Assembly: GCA_008330645.1 (NCBI GenBank)
Contig: VLTN01000001.1
Coordinates: forward strand, 1,054,001-1,118,000
Direction: 5' to 3'
DNA: 64,000 nt
DNA from: Cafeteria roenbergensis
Lineage: Eukaryota > Sar > Bigyra > Bicosoecida > Cafeteriaceae
The position numbers and the translations under genes are program-made. This document shows, piece by piece, positions 47,025 to 56,400 of the stretch. The notes under the pieces were generated by a model. The model worked only from the letters and a program-made list of their open reading frames with translations, ran no database searches and had not been told where the DNA came from. The first letter of the stretch is position 1. Each line of letters begins with the position of its first letter.

Positions 47025-49493
47025 ATGAACCGTGTGCTCTCGGCCGTATTCTGGCAACCAGCTCAGTCTCGCGAGCGGCTGGCCCCGCAAAGTCCCGCGC
47101 CCGCTGCCGCGCCCGAGGAGGCGGCGCCTGCCGGACATGTACCGCCAGTCGAGCTGCCAGCGGCCGCCCCGGCCCCCGCTTGGGGCGAGGACGTGGATCG
47201 CCGCCACCGGGCTGCGATTGAGCAGCTACACGAGGACTTTCGCGCCGCCGCGCAGCAGCGCCGGTCGCGCATCTGCAAGCACCAGGGCCCGTGTGCGACC
47301 AACGCGCTGTGGCTCGCTGCTCGGGCGGGGCTCGGGGGCTTCGCAGCCAAGGCCCTGCTGGAAGCTGCAGTTGCCTTGCTGCGCAAGAGGTCGCTGGCGG
47401 CTGCCGGCCAGGCGCTCTCCAGCCGCGACACGGCCCGTTTCGCGCTGTTCCTGTCGGCCATGGTGGGCGGCGCTGCTGGCACCCGGTGCCTCCTGGTGTG
47501 GCTCCGGGGCCGCGATGACCGGCTCAACGCGGCGGTTGCGGGCGCTGTTGCAGGCGCGGCGTCGCTTCTCGACTCGCCCGCCCGCCGGCGCGGCGTGGCC
47601 CTCTACCTGCTCGTCCGCTCTCTCTACGCGCTGGTCCACGCCCTGATGCGCCGCCGCGTGCTCACGCGCATTCCCGGGTCCGCCACCGCGCTCTTCGCCT
47701 CGGCAAACGCCCTCATCATGTACGCCTTCATCGCGGAGCCTCAGCTGCTGGACCGCTCCTACTACGCGTGGATGCTGCGCACTGCCAACATCACCGGCGC
47801 CGTGATCAGCTACACCATGCGCGAGACCCGGCTCGGCATCCACCCCGGAGTGCCCGGAGTCACGCCCACCCCTCCGGGCTGCAGCTGCCCCGACCCGGCG
47901 GCGGTTTCGCCTGCGTCCGGGTCGCCGGCTGGGGTGGACGTGCTCTCGGGCGTGGTGGAGCTGGCCGCGCTGCTGGGCGCCGCAGCGGGAGCCCCCGCCC
48001 CCCGCCTGCGCGCCGGCCTGGGGCTCAACCCCGCCGCCGCCCCGTCCGCCTCCGCCGCGTTTTCCGCCGAGGCGACCGGTGGAGTGGGCGCCGGCGTGGA
48101 GGGCGTCGCGCGCGACCGCGACGCCGTGCTCAGCTACAGCGCTGCCATGAACACGCCCCTGGACGCGACGAGCGGGGCTCTGCCGGAACTGAGCGACGCG
48201 GCAGGGGGCGCCGACGCCCCCTCGCTGCTGGGGCCGGCGCGGCCGGTTCAGGCCGGCTCGTCGGCGAGTGCGGTGGCGACCGGCCCGCTGACCACGTCGG
48301 ACGGGTCGGTGACTGAGGTCGGGTCTGGGTCCCACCACTTCGGCTTCCACACCACGGGCAAGGCGGTGCGCGAGGCAACGGGCGTGGACTTTATGACTGC
48401 CAACGGGTGGGGCGACCTGCCCGGCGGGGGCAGGCAGCTACGCAAGGGTGGCGGCGGCTCGACGGCCATCGCGCGGCTCTACTCTGCGGCAGAGCTCGGT
48501 GTGAGCGAGCTCTGGGCAACAGCCCCGGCGCCGGACAGGGGGGCTCGGGGTGACGGAGCCCCCGCTCCTCGGCTGCGGCTGGTGCCAGCCGCGCGCGAGC
48601 GGGTGTGGCGGGCCGCGCTGCCCCCGGACCAGCGGTCTCGGAGGCTTCCCTCGCAGGCAGAGCTGGCTGCGCGCGGCGCGCTTCTGCGGCAGGCGCCGCC
48701 GCGGGCGCTGCTCCCCGGCGTTCCCTGCGGTCCCGCCTTCTTCCGGCGCTGCGACGAAGTGTACCACCCTGGCGAGAGCTGCGCTGTGGCGCACGCCAAG
48801 GACCTGCCGGCGCTGGTTGGCCGCTGCCTGCGGCTCTACGCGCCGGTGCACCTCGTTCCGCTGCTTCTGTTCCGGGCTCGCGCCGCCATCGCCGACCCCG
48901 TCAACACGTCGATTCGCGCTGCGACGGCCATCGCCCGGTCCACCGCCTTCCTCACCACGTACGTGTCTGTGGTCAAGGCTTCGCTGTGCCTCGAGCGAAA
49001 CGTTCGAACTGCTGACTCGTGGTGGCAGGCGTCGCTGGCGGGCGTGCTGAGCGGCCTCGCGCTGTCGTTCGAGGCTCCGAAGCGCGCCTCCGAGCTCATG
49101 CTGTACTGCCTGCCCAAAGGCCTGGACGTGGGCTTCCAGCTCCTCGAGCGGCGGGGCCTGGTGAAGCGCATGCCCTACGGGAGCGTTGTCATGTTCAGCG
49201 CCGCCATGGCCATTGTGCTTGCGCTGGACCGGTCGGACTTTCGGCCGGCATACTCCTCGTTGCTCGGGCTGCTCTTCGGCAATGACCAGAGCACGTTCAA
49301 CTCCGACCCCGTGGCCGCGGGAACAGCCGTGCGCTCTGCTCGGCGGGCCCTCCGCCCCGCCCCGCCGGGGCCTCGCGGCCGGGACCCGCCCGGTGGCGAA
49401 CAGACCGCTCGCGCGAGGGCGCTGCCAGCCCTGCCGGAAGCCTCCGACGGCGAAGAGGAGGCTGCCACCCCGCGGGCAAGTCCCTCCCCGTAG
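47025..49493 (+). CDS. TMEM135: TMEM135-like multi-span membrane protein
   Basis: About 822 residues from MNRVLSAVFWQP; a longer reading from 46617 is possible but overlaps the sirtuin's first exon. TMEM135 proteins are membrane proteins of mitochondria and peroxisomes, linked to organelle dynamics and lipid handling in animals. The N-terminal half shows the family's Cys-containing entry (CKHQGPC, about residue 84) and RFALFLSAMVGG. Then come CLLVWLRGRDDRLNAAVAGA, which closely matches the animal motif, and hydrophobic ALYLLVRSLYALVHAL. A low-complexity insertion of about 270 residues separates this from the C-terminal half. There the family blocks reappear: RRCDEVYHPGESC (about 577), LRLYAPVHLVPLLLF, LSFEAPKRASELMLYCLPKG and a final hydrophobic segment. 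It is followed in tandem by the RABGGTA gene after 197 bases. Confidence 0.85.
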   Translation: MNRVLSAVFWQPAQSRERLAPQSPAPAAAPEEAAPAGHVPPVELPAAAPAPAWGEDVDRRHRAAIEQLHEDFRAAAQQRRSRICKHQGPCATNALWLAARAGLGGFAAKALLEAAVALLRKRSLAAAGQALSSRDTARFALFLSAMVGGAAGTRCLLVWLRGRDDRLNAAVAGAVAGAASLLDSPARRRGVALYLLVRSLYALVHALMRRRVLTRIPGSATALFASANALIMYAFIAEPQLLDRSYYAWMLRTANITGAVISYTMRETRLGIHPGVPGVTPTPPGCSCPDPAAVSPASGSPAGVDVLSGVVELAALLGAAAGAPAPRLRAGLGLNPAAAPSASAAFSAEATGGVGAGVEGVARDRDAVLSYSAAMNTPLDATSGALPELSDAAGGADAPSLLGPARPVQAGSSASAVATGPLTTSDGSVTEVGSGSHHFGFHTTGKAVREATGVDFMTANGWGDLPGGGRQLRKGGGGSTAIARLYSAAELGVSELWATAPAPDRGARGDGAPAPRLRLVPAARERVWRAALPPDQRSRRLPSQAELAARGALLRQAPPRALLPGVPCGPAFFRRCDEVYHPGESCAVAHAKDLPALVGRCLRLYAPVHLVPLLLFRARAAIADPVNTSIRAATAIARSTAFLTTYVSVVKASLCLERNVRTADSWWQASLAGVLSGLALSFEAPKRASELMLYCLPKGLDVGFQLLERRGLVKRMPYGSVVMFSAAMAIVLALDRSDFRPAYSSLLGLLFGNDQSTFNSDPVAAGTAVRSARRALRPAPPGPRGRDPPGGEQTARARALPALPEASDGEEEAATPRASPSP

Positions 49494-49690
49494 AGCGATG
49501 CGCTTGTTTCGCAGTGGCCGAGAGCGCGTATGCCACCGGCCCTGTGCTTGCGTCGCTGCATCGGCCAAACACTGTCCAATTCGCTTCACTCGCGGGGGAT
49601 TCCTTGCGCGCCGCAAAGATGGGACGCTCCTTGCGCGATGCTTCCAGCATTCATTTTGCGCCCCCACACCGCCCCCAAGTTCAAAGGCCC

Positions 49691-50901
49691 ATGGTGAGCA
49701 GCCAGGGCGCGAGGGCTTGAACCCTTCCCCGGCGTCGCGACGGGATGCTGCAATCGGCTCGCGCCTCTCGGTCTCTCCCCCTCGCAGCACGGGCGCAAGC
49801 GCGCCTCGCTCCGCGAGCAGCTCTCGGCAGAAGCGCGCGAAGAGAAGGCCAAGAAGCTGGCCATCTACAAAAAGGCTATTCGGGTGGCCCTCCATCACGT
49901 GAGCTGGGGAGGTGGGCGCGTGGCCGCGGAGCGCGGGCCTGCCGGGCCGGTTCGAGCAAGCCGCAGGTGCGCTCCCTCAATGCCGCCCCCGCAGTGCGCG
50001 ACCAACAACAGGGAAGGGACTGCATGGGAGGTGAACTCGAAGATGATTGCCATGAACCCGGACGACTACGAGCTCTGGAACCACCGCCGGCCGTGGTACC
50101 TCCACATCTGGAACTCCAGTCCGTGAGCGGCGCCTCCCCCCCCTCGCGCCCCTGGTGTCTGCGCCGCGTCGCGCACGCGCAGGCAGTGCGCCCCCCGCCC
50201 TAGCACGTGCCTGGCCCCTTCCCGTTCTGCCACGGGCTCCTTGCGCAGCCAGAGCCGTGCGCGGCTCCTGGCTGGCGAGCTGGGGCTCACCCAAATGGCC
50301 CTCAAGCGTCAGCCCAAGTCGTACCTGGCGTGGCTGCATCGCCGCCGCATCATCGCACTCGCGTTCGACACAGACGCCGAGGCAGCGGCAGCGGCGGCAG
50401 TTGCCTCGGAAGATGCCGGGACCGCGGCCGCCGCCGCTGAACCCGCGGCCGGTGGCACAGCTGCTTCGCCGGATGCGGATGCGGATGCGGATGCGGATGC
50501 GGATGCGGATGCGGAAGTAGACGCAGAGGCGGCAGCCTCTGCCGCAGTTCCTGGGGCCGCTGCTCTCCCGGCCGCCCCTGCCGCGCCCCTGTGCGACCTG
50601 TCGGCAGAGCTCGCCCTGTGCGCCACCTTCCTGGAGCTCGACCAGCGCAACTTCCACTGCCACAACTACCGCCGCTGGCTCCTGGCCAGGTCGGGGACCC
50701 CTCCAGCGGACGACGCAGCCTTTTGCGAGGCCCTGATCGCTAGAAGCCCCTCCAACTACTCGGCGTGGCACCAGCGGTCCCAGGCCCTGTCTCGACTGGC
50801 GGCAGAGACGAGGGAGCCTGGGACCCCTGCGGCTGGCGCAGCGCTCGGCCTCACAATGTGAGTTTGCGAGCCGGCCAGGTCCGCTCCCCTCCCGCGCCCC
50901 C

Positions 50902-50987
<86 letters not shown>

Positions 50988-51701
50988 TGCTGCCGTGGCC
51001 GCTGCCGTGCCTGGTGGCCTGCGACTTCATCCCGCCCCCGCCCCCGCCCCCGCCTCCGTCCCTTGAACGGTATGCTCTGCAGGGTTGCCTCCGAGCTGGA
51101 GCTTGTGCGCGGCGCCATCTTCACGGAGCCCGATGACTCCTCCCCGTGGTTCTACCACAGGTGGCTGCTGGCGCAGCTGGCGGCGAGCCTGGGCGTGTCG
51201 GGCGCCCCAGTGCCGTCGATGCTCGTGGCGACAGCTGCGGGACGGGGACACTGCCCAGCCGACGACTGCGACCCGGGGCTGGCCGGCTGGCAGAGCGTGC
51301 GCGCGGCACCGAGCCCCGAAGCCCTGCCCGAGGCAGCGGGGACCGAAACGGACGAGGCGGTGCGGCTGCTGCGGGCAGAGCTTGCGGCCTGCCGGGAACT
51401 GCGCGCGCTGGAGGAGGAGGCGGGCGCTGGAGCGGCCCCCGCACACCTCGGGACCGTGGGGCTGGGGCCGGGCAAATGGCCTTCGCTGGCCGAGGCGACT
51501 GTGCTGCAGCTGCTTCGGGAGGCAGGGCGTGCGGACGACGCGGACCTCAAGGCGGAGGAGGCGGCGTTTGACCGTCTGCTGGCCGTTGACCCGCGTCACG
51601 CGGCGTTTTACAGGTACGCTCGACGGAAGGGCAGCTCTGCCCTGGCGCGGGGGCTGATGCGCGAGGCGCGAGCCATGCCGGCAGGCGGCGCAGCGACCTG
51701 A
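49691..51701 (+). CDS. RABGGTA: Rab geranylgeranyltransferase (GGTase II) alpha subunit
   Basis: Five coding exons, 49691-49693, 49788-49898, 49995-50122, 50249-50857 and 51083-51701, total 489 residues with every phase matching. The first coding exon is just the ATG, directly followed by donor GTGAGC. After splicing the protein begins MHGRKRASLREQ, matching the conserved MHGR start of the family. Five PPTA helix-pair repeats are visible: NPDDYELWNHRR, QPKSYLAWLHRR, RNFHCHNYRRWLL, SNYSAWHQR and PWFYHRWLL. With a beta subunit and the Rab escort protein, the enzyme prenylates Rab GTPases for membrane trafficking. Near the C-terminus, LLAVDPRHAAFYRYARR matches the region preceding the LRR domain of mammalian enzymes; the LRR itself is absent. 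Exon 4 carries an Asp-Ala repeat insertion, and intron 4 a long CTG repeat. Confidence 0.95.
50472..50513 (+). repeat. GGATGC hexanucleotide repeat in RABGGTA exon 4
   Basis: About seven copies of GGATGC encode an alternating Asp-Ala run in a low-complexity insertion between two PPTA repeats. Confidence 0.95.
50903..50992. repeat. (CTG)27 trinucleotide repeat in RABGGTA intron 4
   Basis: Twenty-seven uninterrupted CTG units (50903-50983), then TTG and two more CTG. It lies within the 225-base intron 50858-51082 on the sense strand of the gene, so the pre-mRNA carries CUG repeats. Confidence 0.97.
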
Positions 51702-52218
51702 GCTGCACGGCCGCGGGCGCTCCAGGCTGTCGCCCCGTCTGCAATCCTCCGCGTCGGTGACTGTGCACGAGGGGCACGCGAAAGGGGGTCAGGCCCGGCG
51801 TCGCCAGGGTGTGCTTGCGTGCGGCGCATGCGCTCCTGCAGCTATGGCTCGAAGCGCGCTGAGGCTTGCATCATCTTCGAGGCACAAAGCAACGCAGCTG
51901 GTGCAGAGCGGAGCGGAGCGAAGGCTCGAACGACACGCCAGGTGCTCCCAATGGGCCACACCCGAAGCGCCCCACTGTCGCCGTCTTCCACCTCGCAACG
52001 TGCTTCAATCGGGATCAGCTACCACACGCACGCACAAGCAGCGAGCAGCGAGCGGTTGCACGCCAGCAAACAAATCAACCCACGCATTGCATTCACGGCG
52101 CTCCTGCGCCTGAGACGAGAAACCAACGAATCCGAGACAGGAGTGTGGGGCAAAGGGAACAACAGACATCGGGTGGACGGGATGCCCACCGCTGTCGGGC
52201 TAGCGGGCTGTCCGAGTG
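51702..52218. other. Convergent intergenic region
   Basis: 517 bases lie between the stops of RABGGTA (51701) and the single-span protein gene (52219). It is somewhat less GC-rich than its surroundings, with no repeat, RNA gene or motif I can support. Confidence 0.45.
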
Positions 52219-53133
52219 TCAATCGTCAGGAGGGTGGTCGTCAAGCACGGGCGGCCTCAAAATCCTCTTCACATTGGTTGGAGCTCGAGAGAGCCGCGTG
52301 AGGCCGGTCCCAGAGGCCCACTCGGTCCTTGCCCGGGCGGCCCCAGCTTGTCCCGTGGCCAGGCCCGCGTCCGCGCCAGGGTTTGACTTCCATTTCCCCA
52401 CCGGCGGCAGCTCCGCTCGGAGCTTGCCTCGCTCAGCAGGTGCCGCCGCTCCCCCGTCTGAATTGTCAGAACTTGCAGAGTCCATGCTCGTCCCCATGGC
52501 CAGGGCGCTGGCGAGAACGCGCTGTGAGCCGATGACGAGCTCGCGAGGTTTTGCAGCAGCTCCAGCTTCTGCAGGGTTTGCGGCCGTGGCCAGAGGAGCC
52601 TCACGCGGATTCCTCACAACTCCAGGAGGGGCCGCTCCCATGGGATTGCGAGTTAGTGTGCGCTTGGGGCTTGGGCGGCCCGAGCGCATCGCAAAGGGGG
52701 GCGCATCCTTGCCCTTGCTGAGCCTGCGCTGCTTGCCTCGAAGCGGGTTGCTCCCTGACCAGCCTTTGCCAGCGGCAAGGCTGGCTTGCATTGTCATTGC
52801 TGCCTCCACGACCTTCGGGACTGGCCGCCCGGAGGCATAGTGACTGCGCGATGCGGCTGCGGCTTGCGCTCCCGCCTTCGACGGCGCGCGCTGCGGAGGG
52901 GCCCGCGCCGCCGCCTGGGCCTGTCGCGGGCAGCAGCAGTGGCAGCAGCAGCAGCCCAGGCGCCTGCTCACGAAGTAGGCCCCGACGACCAGCACGGACA
53001 GTCCGATGACGGCGCCAAAGCCGATTGCTACGCCAAAGCCAAAATCGGGGTCGGCGGTGATGTGCGTCTCCCCGGATTGCAGCCGCCTCCCGCGCGAAAT
53101 GGCCGCCCCCCACACACCCGGGTGCGAAGACAT
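52219..53133 (-). CDS. Single-span membrane protein with juxtamembrane cysteine cluster
   Basis: 304 residues, starting MSSHPGVWGAAISRGRRLQS. This is the first ATG in the frame, and no GTGAG donor is seen upstream, so a further exon is not supported. One hydrophobic segment (about residues 31-55, FGFGVAIGFGAVIGLSVLVV then GAYFVSRR) is followed at once by GCCCCHCCC (60-68), a likely palmitoylation or metal-binding cluster. The long remainder is basic, Ser/Pro/Ala-rich and without recognisable domains (SNPLRGKQRRLSKGKDAPP). The helix with its following basic residues faintly resembles the first span of sodium:solute symporters such as DUR3, but the rest of such a transporter is absent. Function unknown; probably a membrane-anchored cytoplasmic-tail protein. 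Confidence 0.6.
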   Translation of the reverse strand: MSSHPGVWGAAISRGRRLQSGETHITADPDFGFGVAIGFGAVIGLSVLVVGAYFVSRRLGCCCCHCCCPRQAQAAARAPPQRAPSKAGAQAAAASRSHYASGRPVPKVVEAAMTMQASLAAGKGWSGSNPLRGKQRRLSKGKDAPPFAMRSGRPSPKRTLTRNPMGAAPPGVVRNPREAPLATAANPAEAGAAAKPRELVIGSQRVLASALAMGTSMDSASSDNSDGGAAAPAERGKLRAELPPVGKWKSNPGADAGLATGQAGAARARTEWASGTGLTRLSRAPTNVKRILRPPVLDDHPPDD

Positions 53134-53459
53134 TGCGCAAGCGGCGGTGCTGTCGCCCCAGCCTCCGCCCCGTCCTGCCCCTCTGCCTGGGCTGGGTGTG
53201 GCAAGGGCTGCGGAGGCAACCGCTGCTGCCGTTTCTGCCAGCTCTGCTCCCGTGATTGCGCCGCTCGAGCACCGGCGGCTGGGCAATGCGACGTGGACGG
53301 CGCGTGTCGCGCGGACGGGTTTCTCGCCGGGAGGGAGGCCCTGCTGCGCTTGGATTGTGGCCTTTGGGCGGCGGCGGGGGTGTTGCCGTGCTCAGTTCGG
53401 CCGCGCAAACGCTACTGCAACCGGCCGGTTTGTCTCGCCGCCCGCACGCACCCCGCACG
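53134..53459. other. Intergenic gap between tandem minus-strand genes
   Basis: 326 bases lie between the AP2-PHD stop (53460) and the ATG of the single-span gene (53133). No GTGAG donor is present on the minus strand, and no other feature is seen. Confidence 0.4.
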
Positions 53460-56400
53460 TCAAGAGCTGCAGGCAGCAGCGAGGACTTCGGCCACGCAAG
53501 CGAGGTCGTCGTCGTCGCTGGGAAGCAGCGCCCCTGCGACCAGCGGGTGCTGCCTGGGCGCGCTTTGCGGAGGCAGCAAGGGCAGCCCTTGCAGAGTGCG
53601 CACGGCCGACTCGTACAAGCCAGGCGCTTGCCCCGACAACACGGCCGCGGGGGAGCTCCCCATGATCCCAGCGGCCCCCGCCCCTGAGAAGGGTCCGGCT
53701 TTGGCTCGAGGCTTGGCAGCGCCTGCCGAAGCCTCCGCTGGCTCCGGCGGCAGCGTCTGCTCGGCCCCGCCCTCGACCGCATTGCGGCTTGCCAGTCGAG
53801 TGGATCGCGTGGACGCCGCCGCCCCCGCAGCCGCCTTCCCAGCGGTGGCGCTGCCAGCAGATGGCGCGCTCCCACGGCGGGCGCCAGCGCAGTGGTGGCT
53901 GTCCCCGTCGTCCGCGTCCTCGTCCTCGTCCTCGTCCTCGTCGTCAGCCTCATCGTCTGTGGACGCGGCGTCTGGCAGGAGCGCGTCCCACGACAAGCTC
54001 CAGGCCTTCCTCTTCGCGGACGCGCCAGTGGCCCACATGGCGTCGCCCGAGTCGCCGGCTGGCTCCGTGACCGGCACGCCCCCGCTGTTTTGCCCGGGCA
54101 AGAGGGTGAAGGCGCAAGCAGAGAGAAGCACCAGCCCGCCCTCCTCTGCCCAGCGGCGGGCGGCCATCGCCTGTGCCTCAGGCCGTACCAGCAAGCGACG
54201 CTTCGGCGCCGGAGACGGGGTTGCGCCCGAACGGGCAGATGGTGGCGCCGCGGCTTGGGGCACGGACAGCGCGGCGGGCCGGCCGTCGCGAGCCAGGGGG
54301 GCAGCGTCGCTGCTGGAGCTGCTTCCGGCGGGCGGGGGCACGGGCTCCGCCTTGGCTACAACATCGGCTGCCGCAGCAGCGGCGGCTGGGCCGGCAGCAG
54401 CGGCTTCGGCGGCCTCGCCGGGCTCTGCCACGCTCCGCCGGCGCTTCCGCGCGCGGTGAAGGCGGATGGTCACACTGGCTCCGCTGGCAGCCTCGGGCGT
54501 CTTGTCGGCGTCCGCCGCCGTTGCGCTTGCCCGCTCGGCGCCCGGACTGGGCGCTGGCCCTTGTGCCGCCACAGCAGCTGCGCCGCTCGCTGCAGCAGCG
54601 GGCTTCGCGCCAGAGGGGGGGGGCTGCGTCGCAGACGAGTCTGCTGCCCTGCCGGCCGCGGCATGCGACCCGGCCGCAGGGGGCTTTCCGCCTGCTTCGG
54701 CTTCGCGCGCGGGCGTGCCGTGGCCTTGTGGCTGCGCCTGCCTGGAGCGCTTTGCAGCCGGCGCGGCAGCCGAAGCAGCTGGCTCCGCGCCCTCCGCGGC
54801 CCCATTCCTCTGGGCCTCTGCCTGGGCCTCGAGAGCAACGATGCGCTTCGTCTCCTTTCGCGCCCAGAAGTGGAGCGTGGCCACCACTGTGGACGAGGCG
54901 TGGCCAATGAGCTCCGACACGGCGCTCCTCGCCCCCCCCGTGCCGCTGGCGAGCGCGGCGGGCCCGAAGCAGTCGGGCCGCTCCCTCGCTGCCAGGGCAG
55001 CGATGCGGCGCCAGGCCGCCGCCGAGCCCCGCACGGGAGCCGATCCTCCAGGGAGGCTGCCCACTGGCACCGTCCCCGACCCGACCAGCGGGACGACGTT
55101 GCAGCCGCCTCCGGCTGGCCACTTGGCGGACTTGCCGTCCGCGAGGTCGCGCAGCTGCCGAGCAACGTCGGACATGGACTGCGCCTCGCTGCCGAGGCCC
55201 ACGGCGCCGACTCGGCTCTGGGCCGCGGCCACGTTGGCAGCGAGGGCTGCGGCGCTGAGGTCTCGCGTGGAGCCGGGAAGCCAGGTGTGGGTGCGGCCGG
55301 GGCGCGACGGCCCAATTGCCGACGACTCCACGCCCCGGAACGGGAGCGGAATGGGGCCCTCCGTGGCCACCTGGCTCCCGATGGCCGCGGGCTCGGACCA
55401 AGCCTCGAAACTGCAGAGCTCGCGGCTGCCAGCGCTGCGAAGGACGCCGTTGACCACGCGAGGGGCGCCGTGTTTTCCAGGCGCCGGCCATCCTGACGTG
55501 GGCACGATGGCGACAGAGCCGCAGATGTCAACGGTCGTGGGCGTGGACAGCTTGCCGGCCGGCTGCGTGGGGGCGGTCCAGGGAGCGCTGCCGATGCTGC
55601 TGGGCTGGGAGGCGAGCGGCGAGCGCAGGTCGGCCGCTGCCGGCGCCCCTGCGGGCGAGGCAGACGATGAGGGCGTGCGCGCTTCGTCGCCGGCAGGGGC
55701 GGTGGAGCCGTGCTCCTCCTGGCCATCGCCGTTGAGCCAGCGAGGCGTGTCCATCGCGGGGCCAAGCTGGGCGCTGCTGCCCGCGATGGCGGCTGCGAGG
55801 CTGCGAGTGGCGTTGTCGAGGTGGGAGGGGAGGCCGATGACGGCGCTGGCCGGGTGCATGGACGGGGGCATGGGCCCGGCCAGCGCGACGGTGAGAGCGG
55901 CGGTGGCCTGGGATTGCTTGTCGCGCGCGCCCTGCCCCAGCCACGAGGCGTGGATGTCCGCCGGGGAAGTGAGCGTCGACCCGTCGCTCAGCGCGGCCGC
56001 GGCCGCGGACTGCCACGCCGGAGGCGGAGCGCGGCGCAGCTCTGCATCGAAGCCGTGGAGGCGGAGGTACGCGACGACCTGGGCTGTCGTGGCGAGTGCA
56101 AGGGGCGCGCCCTCGCAGCTGCCGACGCGCTTCTCGAACTTTTGGATGGCCCGCATGGCGGCCACCAGGAGGCCCGAGGGGGTGCGCAGCCAGCTGGCCA
56201 GCCACGTCGGCGCCCACTCCTTGGCGCCCAGCTTGTGCAGGCGCCACGCGAGCGTCGCGGCGGCCACGTACTCTGGAAGGCGGCCGGGAAAGTTCAGCCA
56301 CATGCGCAGGGGGGGCACCTTCACGCCTGGCACGGGCGAGTGCGGGGCCTCCCCGGGCTTGGTCATGGCGATGCCGCCAAACACGGCGACTGTGGCCACG

